Assembly: GCA_947492475.1 (NCBI GenBank)
Contig: CANLNM010000010.1
Location: 1 to 64,000, forward strand
Origin: an uncultured Paracoccaceae bacterium
Lineage (GTDB): Bacteria > Pseudomonadota > Alphaproteobacteria > Rhodobacterales > Rhodobacteraceae
DNA: 64,000 nt
Direction of reading: 5' to 3'
Part shown: in pieces, positions 46,792 to 55,017 of the stretch
Position numbering within the stretch: position 1 is the first letter of the stretch
Layout: each line of letters starts with the position of its first letter
Translations under genes and position numbers: made by a program
Notes under the pieces: model-generated
What the model was told of the DNA's origin: nothing
Database searches by the model: none
The model's input: only the letters and a program-made list of their open reading frames with translations

Positions 46792-47673
46792 ATGCGGGCC
46801 GCATTAATTGACGGAAAATCCATTGGCGCGAAAATCCGCGCTGACGTGGCCAAAGAGGCCGCTGAACTGACCGACCATGGCTGGGCGCCGCGATTGGTGT
46901 CCGTCAGCGTTGGCGACACGTCAGCCGCTGAACTTTACGTGCGCAACCAACAACGTAGCGCCCAAAGCGCCGGTGTGGAATTCGAAGCACGCGCCTATCC
47001 AGCCGACACATCGCTGGAACAATTGATGGGCATTTTGCAGGGCTTGAACGCGGATCCACGTGTGAACGGTGTGATCATTCAGCGCCCTCTGCCTGATCAC
47101 ATCCCGGTTAAAACCCTGCAAAAGGCGATCCACCCCCTAAAAGACGTCGAAGGCATGCACCCCGCCAGCATCGGCAACATCGTTTATAACGACCTCGCGC
47201 TGGGGCCCTGTACGGCTGTGGCGGCGGTGGAAATCCTGAAAACCCTGCCCATGCAAATGGAAGGGCTGAACGTCACCGTGATTGGCCATTCCGAAATCGT
47301 TGGCAAACCGATTGCGTTTTTGATGATGGGGCTAGGGGCCACGGTCACCGTGTGTCACCACATGACGCGCAGCGTGGCGATGCATAGCCGCGCGTCGGAT
47401 GCGGTGTTTGTGGCCGTGGGCAAACCGGGGTTGGTGACGGGCGACATGTTGAAACCGGGGGCGGCGCTGATTGATATCGGCATCAACCGGGTGGATGGCA
47501 AAACCGTGGGTGACGCAGATTTTGACAGCTGCGCCGAAGTGGCCGGCTGGATCACGCCCGTGCCCGGCGGGGTCGGCCCCGTTACGGTCGCCACGTTGAT
47601 GAAAAACGCAGTCCTAGCCACGCGCATGCAGATGGAGCATTACCGCGAAAGCTATGCCCGCGCAGAATTTTGA
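46792..47673 (+). CDS. FolD paralogue with altered catalytic residues
   Basis: 293-residue protein of the methylene-THF dehydrogenase/methenyl-THF cyclohydrolase family. The overall fold is intact: YVRNQQR (49-55), [19 protein letters not shown] for NADP and PGGVGPVT. However the catalytic lysine (K54 of E. coli FolD) is Gln at residue 53, and the conserved KDVDG aspartate is Glu at 120 (KDVEG). The standard GxSxxxGxP is kept. Start ATG with AATAAGGGA. It is 26 bases ahead of a canonical folD. It may be a dehydrogenase without cyclohydrolase activity, or act on another folate; this is inference. Confidence 0.85.
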   Translation: MRAALIDGKSIGAKIRADVAKEAAELTDHGWAPRLVSVSVGDTSAAELYVRNQQRSAQSAGVEFEARAYPADTSLEQLMGILQGLNADPRVNGVIIQRPLPDHIPVKTLQKAIHPLKDVEGMHPASIGNIVYNDLALGPCTAVAAVEILKTLPMQMEGLNVTVIGHSEIVGKPIAFLMMGLGATVTVCHHMTRSVAMHSRASDAVFVAVGKPGLVTGDMLKPGAALIDIGINRVDGKTVGDADFDSCAEVAGWITPVPGGVGPVTVATLMKNAVLATRMQMEHYRESYARAEF

Positions 47674-47698
47674 ATTTGAGACACAAAAGGAGCCTCTG

Positions 47699-48598
47699 AT
47701 GAGCGCACATATTATTGACGGTAAGGTCTTTGCGGCCAATGTCCGTGAAAAAGTGGCCGGCCATGTTGCCCGCCTAAAAGAAGAGCACGGGATCACCCCC
47801 GGTCTGGCCGTTGTGTTGGTGGGCGAAGACCCGGCAAGTCAGGTCTATGTGCGCTCCAAGGGCAAAATGACCGTCGAAGTCGGCATGAATTCGATCGAAC
47901 ACAAACTAGAAGCCGACACATCCGAGGCTGATCTTCTGGCACTGATCGATCAGTTGAACAACGATCCAGCGATCCACGGGATTCTGGTGCAATTGCCACT
48001 GCCGGATCATCTTGATTCTGATCTGGTGATCAATTCCATCAACCCCGCCAAAGACGTCGACGGGTTCCACATATCCAATGTTGGTCTGTTGGGCACAGGG
48101 CAGAAATCCATGGTGCCTTGTACACCGCTGGGCTGTTTGATGATGCTGCGCGATCACCTTGGATCGCTGTCCGGGCTGAACGCGGTGGTTGTGGGCCGGT
48201 CCAATATTGTTGGCAAACCAATGGCGCAATTGCTGTTGGGTGACAGCTGCACGGTGACCATCGCGCATTCACGCACCAAAGACATCGAAGCCGTTTGCAA
48301 ACAGGCCGATATTCTGGTCGCCGCAGTCGGGCGCCCTGAAATGATCACAGGTGACTGGGTCAAACCCGGCGCGACGGTGATTGATGTGGGCATCAACCGC
48401 ATCCCGCACCCCGAAAAAGAAGGCAAATCCAAGCTGGTCGGCGATGTTGAATTTGCATCTGCCGCGGCCGTGGCTGGCGCGATCACTCCGGTTCCCGGTG
48501 GTGTTGGCCCAATGACCATTGCCTGTCTGCTGGCCAATACAGTCACGGCCTGTTGCCGCGCCAATGATCTGGCCGAACCCGAAGGCCTGACCGCCTAA
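47699..48598 (+). CDS. Bifunctional methylene-THF dehydrogenase / cyclohydrolase FolD
   Basis: FolD, 299 residues, oxidises 5,10-methylene-THF and hydrolyses methenyl-THF to 10-formyl-THF. Canonical residues are present: Y50 and K54 (YVRSK), Q of [24 protein letters not shown] for NADP, and [17 protein letters not shown] before the ATG is strong. It forms a pair with the altered paralogue upstream and with Fhs gives a complete formate to methylene-THF route. Confidence 0.97.
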   Translation: MSAHIIDGKVFAANVREKVAGHVARLKEEHGITPGLAVVLVGEDPASQVYVRSKGKMTVEVGMNSIEHKLEADTSEADLLALIDQLNNDPAIHGILVQLPLPDHLDSDLVINSINPAKDVDGFHISNVGLLGTGQKSMVPCTPLGCLMMLRDHLGSLSGLNAVVVGRSNIVGKPMAQLLLGDSCTVTIAHSRTKDIEAVCKQADILVAAVGRPEMITGDWVKPGATVIDVGINRIPHPEKEGKSKLVGDVEFASAAAVAGAITPVPGGVGPMTIACLLANTVTACCRANDLAEPEGLTA

Positions 48599-48670
48599 GC
48601 CCGCTTTGGGAACAGGCTTTGCGGTTTTGCGGTCTTGAACTACCATGGCTCAAACCCAAGGGAGAGAGCC

Positions 48671-49312
48671 ATGGCCAAGACCTATTCCGGCAAAGACATT
48701 GAGATCAGTTTTGACATGGCCCGCTGCATTCATGCGCGGGCCTGTTTTTTGAAATTGCCACAGGTGTTTGACCCCGCCAAACGCCCCTGGGTCAGCCCCG
48801 ATGCAGCCCATGCCGAAGACATCGCCGCCATGGTGCGCACCTGTCCGTCTGGGGCGCTGGGGTTCAAACGGTTGGATGGCGGGGTTGACGAAACACCCCC
48901 GGTGATCAATCGCGTTCAGGTATTGGAAAACGGTCCGCTGGCTTTGGCCGGGGATCTGAACATTGACGGCAAACCCGACGCACGCGCCACGCTTTGCCGC
49001 TGTGGGCAATCCGCCAATATGCCCTATTGTGACTATTCTCACACCAAGGCCGAATTTACCGCATCCGGCGAACCCAACCCCGACATCCAAGACCGCCCCG
49101 CTGAGGATTCCAAAGGCACATTGACCGTCACACCGGTTGAAAACGGCCCCCTAATTATGTCCGGCCCCGCCGAGGTGATCACAGGCACCGGCAAACGCAT
49201 CAACCGCGCCGAAAAGCTGTTTTTATGTCGCTGCGGGCAGTCCAAAAACAAACCCTTTTGCGACGGGACCCATAAACAAACCGGGTTCACGGTGCCCGGC
49301 CCATCAACCTAA
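48671..49312 (+). CDS. Iron-sulfur protein with divergent 4Fe-4S domain and two CDGSH domains
   Basis: 213 residues. The N-terminal part (about 15-75) has CIHARACF and the later RTCPSGAL, as in the divergent 4Fe-4S mono-cluster (Fer4_19) domain. It is followed by two CDGSH-type zinc-finger-like 2Fe-2S sites: C-R-C-G-Q-x4-P-Y-C-D-Y-S-H (about 118-131) and C-R-C-G-Q-x4-P-F-C-D-G-T-H (about 190-203). Such proteins bind iron-sulfur clusters in the cytoplasm with redox or cluster-transfer roles that are not settled. GGGAGAGAGCC precedes the ATG. Confidence 0.85.
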   Translation: MAKTYSGKDIEISFDMARCIHARACFLKLPQVFDPAKRPWVSPDAAHAEDIAAMVRTCPSGALGFKRLDGGVDETPPVINRVQVLENGPLALAGDLNIDGKPDARATLCRCGQSANMPYCDYSHTKAEFTASGEPNPDIQDRPAEDSKGTLTVTPVENGPLIMSGPAEVITGTGKRINRAEKLFLCRCGQSKNKPFCDGTHKQTGFTVPGPST

Positions 49313-49384
49313 AAATTACGCAGGTCCGACGATTGGATTTGCTAAGTGTCTGGCCATAAGACAAAAGTTAGTTTAAATTTCTGC

Positions 49385-49390
49385 TATAAT
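49385..49390 (+). promoter_or_regulatory. Extended -10 element before the LytTR gene
   Basis: TGCTATAAT ending at 49390 is a perfect extended -10, 23 bases before the GTG start. No good -35 hexamer is visible at the usual distance. A very short leader would result. Confidence 0.4.
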
Positions 49391-49413
49391 TATGTGCATT
49401 TGGTGGGTTCTAC

Positions 49414-50229
49414 GTGCTTCGGGGTGATTTTACCGCTCTTGTTCGACTCGGATTAAAGAGCTTTTTCACGGTTCTATTTTCAGGCCAGACCTGTCTGATC
49501 TGGTTTGTTTTGCTCGGCGCATTTGTCGTGACAGGCCCGTTTGGGACCTATACGGGCATGTCTATTGCGACGCGCCTGACGTTCTGGGGGGTGATTTGCA
49601 CCACCGGTGTTGTTGTCGCCAGCTTTGTGCGTGTTGTGACGGTTTCCATCATCAAATATCACGGACGTAAGCCCCATCTGTTGCTGGAATCTGGTTGTTT
49701 TGCGCTGATTTCAGTGCCGATTTTTGTGGGGCTCACGCGGGAAATGGCAACCAACACCCAGTTCCAATTGCCCCCAATCGAACAAGCCTTTGTTTACACG
49801 ATGTTGTTTCATTTATTCGGCGTCGCGATCCGAAAAATGTCCCGCCCAGAGGACAAAATTCACGCGCCCGCAATGACACCTATGGTGCAAAGCAAACCAA
49901 CACCACCGCGTCTTTTGGATCGAATCCAAGGTCATAATAACGCGGAAATTGTGCATTTAACCGTGGATGATCACTATGTGGAAATTTTGCTATCTAATGG
50001 TTTGCGCCATAGATTGTTAATGCGTTTTCGCGATGCCGTCGCCGAGATGGACGGAGTGCCGGGCCATATGGTGCATCGGTCGCATTGGGTTAGCCACGCC
50101 GCGATCCGTTCCGTAGAGCGCGACAATGGCCGCGAGTTTGTGTTGCTGAATACCGGGGGCAAAGTCCCGGTGGGGCGCACTTATCGCGACACTTTGGTGC
50201 GGGTGAACCTATTGGCGCCGCGCGATTGA
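49414..50229 (+). CDS. Membrane-anchored LytTR-domain regulator
   Basis: 271 residues. Four hydrophobic segments in the first 140 residues (about 26-44, 52-74, 90-105, 120-138) form a membrane domain, then a proline-rich linker and a LytTR DNA-binding domain (about 170-268) with EIVHLTVDDHYVEILLSNG and GHMVHRSHWVSHAAIRSVERDNGREFVLLNTGGKVPVGR. The protein thus seems to be a one-component regulator that senses at the membrane. Start is GTG; no clear ribosome binding site. Targets are unknown. Its end overlaps pdeM by 49 bases tail to tail. Confidence 0.82.
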   Translation: MLRGDFTALVRLGLKSFFTVLFSGQTCLIWFVLLGAFVVTGPFGTYTGMSIATRLTFWGVICTTGVVVASFVRVVTVSIIKYHGRKPHLLLESGCFALISVPIFVGLTREMATNTQFQLPPIEQAFVYTMLFHLFGVAIRKMSRPEDKIHAPAMTPMVQSKPTPPRLLDRIQGHNNAEIVHLTVDDHYVEILLSNGLRHRLLMRFRDAVAEMDGVPGHMVHRSHWVSHAAIRSVERDNGREFVLLNTGGKVPVGRTYRDTLVRVNLLAPRD

Positions 50230-50888
50230 TTGGGGCGCGGAAACGGGATGACCAAAGGTGTGGATCCGGTAAGGATTGCGATGGTCTTGGACGGGAACAA
50301 GTCCTGTAAAACCGCGTCCTGACAGCGCAGCCCACCTGTGAATGCCCCATAGGCGGGCAGGATCATGCGCTGCGCATCCACGACGAAACAGGGGCGGGAC
50401 CCATAGGCGGCAGGCCTGCTGGCCTTTGGGTGGTAATGTCCTGATATTTCGTGGCTTTTGTTCGGGTCCGCGATGTGGCGAAACGTCAGCGGCCCATGGG
50501 TCCATTCACATAAATGTGTGCCCCCCAATGCCACCGGACCGGGGTCATGATTGCCTTCGATCCAAATCCATTCCCGCCCCGCCTGCAGGCGTAGCAGTCG
50601 TGAAATATCATCGGGATTAAGCGCATTTGCAGCGGCCAGATCATCAAAACTATCGCCCAGACAAATGACCCTGCGCGGCGAAATGTGGTCCAAATCCTGT
50701 TCCAACTGGTCCAGAGTTGCCCGAATTTCATACGGCGGCAATAATCCCCCCGAACGCCGCGCGATGCGTTCTGATTTTCCCAAATGCAAATCAGAGACGC
50801 ACAGCGTTTTTTCGTCCGGCCAATACAATGCCCCCGACGCCAGCGCGATCAATTGGGTCCCGCAAAAAGTTAAGGAATGTCCGTTCAT
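50181..50888 (-). CDS. Ligase-associated endonuclease PdeM
   Basis: 235-residue metallophosphoesterase of the ligase-associated DNA damage response group (PdeM). Metal-binding motifs are clear: DLHLGK (33-38), GDSFDD, GNHDP and HYHPKA. It typically acts with an Lhr-type helicase, an ATP-dependent DNA ligase and an exonuclease. Here the helicase is the next gene upstream, 52 bases away on the minus strand. The last 15 codons overlap the LytTR gene on the other strand. Confidence 0.9.
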   Translation of the reverse strand: MNGHSLTFCGTQLIALASGALYWPDEKTLCVSDLHLGKSERIARRSGGLLPPYEIRATLDQLEQDLDHISPRRVICLGDSFDDLAAANALNPDDISRLLRLQAGREWIWIEGNHDPGPVALGGTHLCEWTHGPLTFRHIADPNKSHEISGHYHPKASRPAAYGSRPCFVVDAQRMILPAYGAFTGGLRCQDAVLQDLFPSKTIAILTGSTPLVIPFPRPNQSRGANRFTRTKVSR

Positions 50889-50940
50889 GATCTGTTCTTG
50901 CCCGTTTCAATTCGGCCAGGCAATCAAATTCGACGCCTTT

Positions 50941-53346
50941 TCACAATTGATCCAGTCCGGCCTCTTTCATCAATTGCGCTGCCGCCCGTGCGGCCAATTG
51001 TTCAGCGCCGGCACCGATGACAGGGACTTTGCCCACTTCGAAAAACATAGGCGCGCTGAGCGGGGTTAGGTGATCTGTTGTCACATGATCAATGCGCCCG
51101 GCCGTGCGATCCAACATTTCTTCGATCCGGGCGAAATCGACCAACCCGCGCAACGCTTCTTCGCGGGTGATACGCAACATCAGATGATCGGGGTCGTATT
51201 TCAGCAAAGTGTCATACAAAATGTCGCTGGAAAAGGTCGCCTGTCGCCCTGATTTTCGCGCAGCTTGGGGTAGATTGCGTTCAATCAATCCAGCGATGGT
51301 CGCCGTCCCGCGAAAACTGCGTTTCATCATGGCGTTCCCGCTGAGCCAATCGTCCAACGCATCCCCCAAAGTGTGATTTGTCAGCAGCGATGTCGGATCA
51401 GAAACGGGCTCTAACCCCCAGATAAGTGTGGCATAATCCGTCGCAACAAAGCCCAGAGGCGCGAGTTTTGCGATCTCCATCCGTTGGGTCATCAACAGAC
51501 CCAATGTTTGCTGCGCATTGCGTCCAGCAAAGCCGTAGATGCAGGTATATTCCCGTCCATCCTGCGGAAAACTTTCGATTAACAAACGATCAGGTTCAGG
51601 CAATTTGGACCGGTCTTTTTGCAAGGTTAGCCAGTCGCGCGTATGAGGGGGCAGTTCGGGCCAGTCGGTCTGTTGAAACATCCGCAAAATGCGCTGGCTC
51701 AGCTGGGTTGATGTGGAAAATTTACTGCCGGAAAACACCGCAACCCGTGGGGTTTTATCCGCGCGGCGACGGACCTGAACGGTCATTTCCTTGATCTTTT
51801 CATAGGCGACAACCTGACCGCCAATCAGAAACGTATCACCGGGCGATAATGTCATGGCAAAGCTTTCTTCGACCTCGCCCAACGGTTTGCCACGCCCGCC
51901 CATCCGCACCTTTAGCAGGTCCGCATCCTGAATGGTGCCAATGTTCATGCGAATACGCTGTGCGGCGCGTGGATCGCGCAACGTCCACAGCCCGTCGCGC
52001 AGCATCAATCGTTGCCATTTGTCATAGGCGCGCAGGGCATAGCCCCCGGTGGCGCAAAAATCCAGACAATCGTCAAATGCGGCCCGAGACAGATCACGAT
52101 AGGCGCCCACAGTTTTGATTTCGTGGAACAATTCCGTGTCATCAAACGGTCCTGCACAGGCGCGGATCAGGATATGCTGGCACAAAACATCGCGCGGGCC
52201 GGGGCCTTTGGGATCGCCGTCCAGATCGTGTTCGTGGGCGGCGTCCAGCGCGGCGACGCATTCGATCACTTCGAACCGATTGGCCGGCACAAGGATCGCT
52301 TTGGACGGGGCATTATAGCGGTGATTGGCCCGCCCGATGCGCTGGATCAGGCGTTTGACGTTTTTGGGCGCGCCGATCTGGATAATCAGATCCACATCGC
52401 CCCAATCGATGCCCAGATCCAACGTGCCGGTGCAAACAATCGCACGCAAGTCGCCGCGCAGCATGGCGGCTTCGACGCGATCACGCTGTTCGCGGGCCAA
52501 ACTGCCGTGGTGAATGCCGATGGGCAGGGCATCGTCATTGGCCAGCCACAGATTGTGAAAAAAGATTTCGGCCTGCGCGCGTGTGTTGTGAAAAATCAGC
52601 GTGGTTTTGTGCTGTTTCACCTGTTCCAGCACCGCGGGAATTGCGTATTTGGCCCCGCCGCCAGACCAAGGGGGTGGCGCATCTGTGACCAACATCGAAA
52701 TATCGGGGGCCGGGCCGGGATCGGCGTGCAGGATCGGGCAGGGATCGGGATGGCGCGCCAGAGTTTTGGCCAGCGACTCGGGGTCTTGGACCGTGGCGGA
52801 TAATCCAACCCGGCGCAGGCCCGGCGCTATGGTTTGCAACCGCGACAGGGCCAGCATCAATTGATCGCCCCGTTTGCTGTCATCCAGCGCGTGAATTTCG
52901 TCAACAATCACCCGCTGTAGCCCGGCAAACATACGCGGCGCATCCTCATACGATGTCAGCAAAGCCAGACTTTCTGGGGTGGTCAGCAGAATATGCGGCG
53001 GGTCGGCGCGTTGGCGTTTTTTGCGGGTGGCGGATGTGTCGCCAGTGCGATCCTCAATACGGATCGGAAGGTTCATTTCCGCAACTGGTGTGGAAAGATT
53101 GCGTTTAATATCGGCGGCTAAGGCCTTAAGCGGGCTAACATAAAGCGTGTGCAGCCCGTCGTGATTTCCATCGGCCAATTCCACCAAAGACGGCAAAAAC
53201 CCCGCCAATGTTTTACCCCCGCCGGTCGGGGCGATCAACATCAACGCGGGGTCAGCGGATCGCGCCAGCATATCGGATTGATGCGGATGAACTGTCCATC
53301 CGCGCGATGCAAACCAGTCAGAAAAACGAGGGGGCAAATTGCTCAT
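50941..53346 (-). CDS. Ligase-associated DEXH helicase (Lhr family)
   Basis: About 801 residues. Lhr-type 3'-5' helicase. Walker A APTGGGKT (near residue 40), DEIH (DEIHALDDSKRG, about 145), and the Lhr core with QRIGRAN motif VI (RLIQRIGRANHRYN). The family C-terminal domain follows. It belongs to the ligase-associated repair set with PdeM. I start at the second Met since family members begin MxxLPPRFxxWF; the first in-frame ATG, 18 bases upstream, is possible. The ATP-dependent ligase and exonuclease genes of the set are not in the window. Confidence 0.9.
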   Translation of the reverse strand: MSNLPPRFSDWFASRGWTVHPHQSDMLARSADPALMLIAPTGGGKTLAGFLPSLVELADGNHDGLHTLYVSPLKALAADIKRNLSTPVAEMNLPIRIEDRTGDTSATRKKRQRADPPHILLTTPESLALLTSYEDAPRMFAGLQRVIVDEIHALDDSKRGDQLMLALSRLQTIAPGLRRVGLSATVQDPESLAKTLARHPDPCPILHADPGPAPDISMLVTDAPPPWSGGGAKYAIPAVLEQVKQHKTTLIFHNTRAQAEIFFHNLWLANDDALPIGIHHGSLAREQRDRVEAAMLRGDLRAIVCTGTLDLGIDWGDVDLIIQIGAPKNVKRLIQRIGRANHRYNAPSKAILVPANRFEVIECVAALDAAHEHDLDGDPKGPGPRDVLCQHILIRACAGPFDDTELFHEIKTVGAYRDLSRAAFDDCLDFCATGGYALRAYDKWQRLMLRDGLWTLRDPRAAQRIRMNIGTIQDADLLKVRMGGRGKPLGEVEESFAMTLSPGDTFLIGGQVVAYEKIKEMTVQVRRRADKTPRVAVFSGSKFSTSTQLSQRILRMFQQTDWPELPPHTRDWLTLQKDRSKLPEPDRLLIESFPQDGREYTCIYGFAGRNAQQTLGLLMTQRMEIAKLAPLGFVATDYATLIWGLEPVSDPTSLLTNHTLGDALDDWLSGNAMMKRSFRGTATIAGLIERNLPQAARKSGRQATFSSDILYDTLLKYDPDHLMLRITREEALRGLVDFARIEEMLDRTAGRIDHVTTDHLTPLSAPMFFEVGKVPVIGAGAEQLAARAAAQLMKEAGLDQL

Positions 53347-53483
53347 CTGCGCAATCTGCCCCATCTAAGGGGCAAGTCCAAGATCAAGATCGGTGGAACT
53401 ATTGCGATCCTGCGCCCGCGCGTGACAGGTTGGAACAGGTCGAAACCATAGCCATCGCAATGATTTGTAACACGGGAAACATG

Positions 53484-53506
53484 GGCGGCATTGGGAAACA
53501 GCCGCC
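53484..53506 (-). terminator. Possible terminator after the AAA+ ATPase gene
   Basis: GGCGGC and GCCGCC form a six-pair stem with an eleven-base loop; on the minus strand it is followed by CATGTTTCC. The U-run is poor, so the call is weak. It lies 50 bases past the ATPase stop. Confidence 0.35.
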
Positions 53507-53555
53507 GCGCCAAAGGTCCAGTGTTTCTTGGTGGAATTTACACCGCCAAGCGGGA

Positions 53556-54869
53556 TTAGTGAACGATCTCTTCTTCTTTGACGAACATGTTTTCCCAAGC
53601 CCGGTCAATCAGTTCCGGGGTCATCTGATTGGGGATGCCTTCGAATTCACAAATCGAAATCATCTGATCAATCAAAAACACCGGCTGATAGTTCGCATAG
53701 ATATTATCGATTTCCGGATATTTGTTATTCAACAAATGGATCAGCGCCGCTTCGTCCAGGGGCATCTTTTTCTTACGCGCAACGAGGGCGAAAATCTTGA
53801 GGAAGTCCTCTTGGTCGGGGCCGTCGATCTTGATTTTGTAGAAAATCCGACGCAACGCCGCTTTGTCGAAGATTTCGTTCGGGTGGAAGTTGGTCGAAAA
53901 AATCACCAACGTATCAAACGGAACTTCGAATTTTTCACCGGATTGCAGGGCCAGAATATCGCGGCTTTCTTCTAGGGGAACAATCCAGCGGTTGACCAGC
54001 GCCTGTGGCGGCTCGGCCTGACGTCCAAGGTCATCCACGATAAACACGCCGCCCGAGGATTTTAGCTGCAACGGGGCCTGATAGGTCCGCGCTGTGGGGT
54101 TATAAACCAGATCCAACATCGATAGGGACAATTCACCACCGGTGATCACGGTTGGGCGTTCGCAACGCACGTAACGTGTGTCAAATCGGCCTGATGTGCG
54201 ACGCAGGGAATTGGGGTCATCCACGTCGTCCTCTGCCGAAGTGTGCACAATCGGGTCATAAACGGTGATCACCTGACCAGAATATTCGATGGCGCGTGGG
54301 ATATAAATTTTGTCCCCCAGCGCGTCGCGAATCCCGTTTGAGATTGACGATTTACCATTCCCCGGAGGGCCATACATCAGGATCGAACGACCCGCGCCAA
54401 CCGCTGGCCCCAATTGGTCCAGCAGGGTCGGGGGCAGGATCAGATGGCCCATCGCATTGGTCAGCTGACCACGGGAAACCATAATGTTGCGGATCGATTG
54501 GCGTTTAACCTGTTCGCGGTACACATCCAGCGGCACGGGCATCGCCCCGAAATATTCCGACTGCGCCAGCGCATCCAGCGCGCGCGCTTTGCCGTTATCC
54601 GTCAGCTGATAGCCCATTTCGTTGCTGGTCGCGGCGGCCGACATGGTGCCCATCGCTTCTACCAATTGCTGACTGCGGCTGAGATCGATCAGTTCCTGCG
54701 TCACCGGAACGGGCAGGCAAATGGCCCGCGCCAGCGCGGTCACCATCGTCAGGTTTTTGCGGAACATGGTTTTCAACAGAATGTCGCGCATCATCACAAC
54801 GGGCAATTGCATGGCCTCCAGCGATTTTGGCGCGGGCGGTGCAATCACATTTGAAACTTGCATATTCAT
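53556..54869 (-). CDS. AAA+ ATPase, unknown role
   Basis: 437 residues. An N-terminal helical domain of about 150 residues precedes an AAA+ module: Walker A GPPGNGKS (167-174), Walker B VFIVDD (275-280), sensor 1 FSTN (324-327), arginine-finger-like ALRRIFYKI (338-346). The Walker B and sensor pattern resembles MoxR-like ATPases, but the N-terminal domain is not one I recognise. No signal or membrane segment. Divergent from a polytopic membrane protein 148 bases away. It may be a chaperone-like motor, but that is inference. Confidence 0.75.
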   Translation of the reverse strand: MNMQVSNVIAPPAPKSLEAMQLPVVMMRDILLKTMFRKNLTMVTALARAICLPVPVTQELIDLSRSQQLVEAMGTMSAAATSNEMGYQLTDNGKARALDALAQSEYFGAMPVPLDVYREQVKRQSIRNIMVSRGQLTNAMGHLILPPTLLDQLGPAVGAGRSILMYGPPGNGKSSISNGIRDALGDKIYIPRAIEYSGQVITVYDPIVHTSAEDDVDDPNSLRRTSGRFDTRYVRCERPTVITGGELSLSMLDLVYNPTARTYQAPLQLKSSGGVFIVDDLGRQAEPPQALVNRWIVPLEESRDILALQSGEKFEVPFDTLVIFSTNFHPNEIFDKAALRRIFYKIKIDGPDQEDFLKIFALVARKKKMPLDEAALIHLLNNKYPEIDNIYANYQPVFLIDQMISICEFEGIPNQMTPELIDRAWENMFVKEEEIVH

Positions 54870-55017
54870 CGGTCTTGGCCTCGGTTTGCTCGTCCTATTT
54901 GTGGCCTTTGCGCCGCGTCGTTAACCATTTGGGAACACACACAGCACAGGCTTTGCTTTTGGTGTTTTGCCAGCCTAATGTGGCCACAAATGGGCAAACC
55001 ATTGCAAAGAGGCAGAC

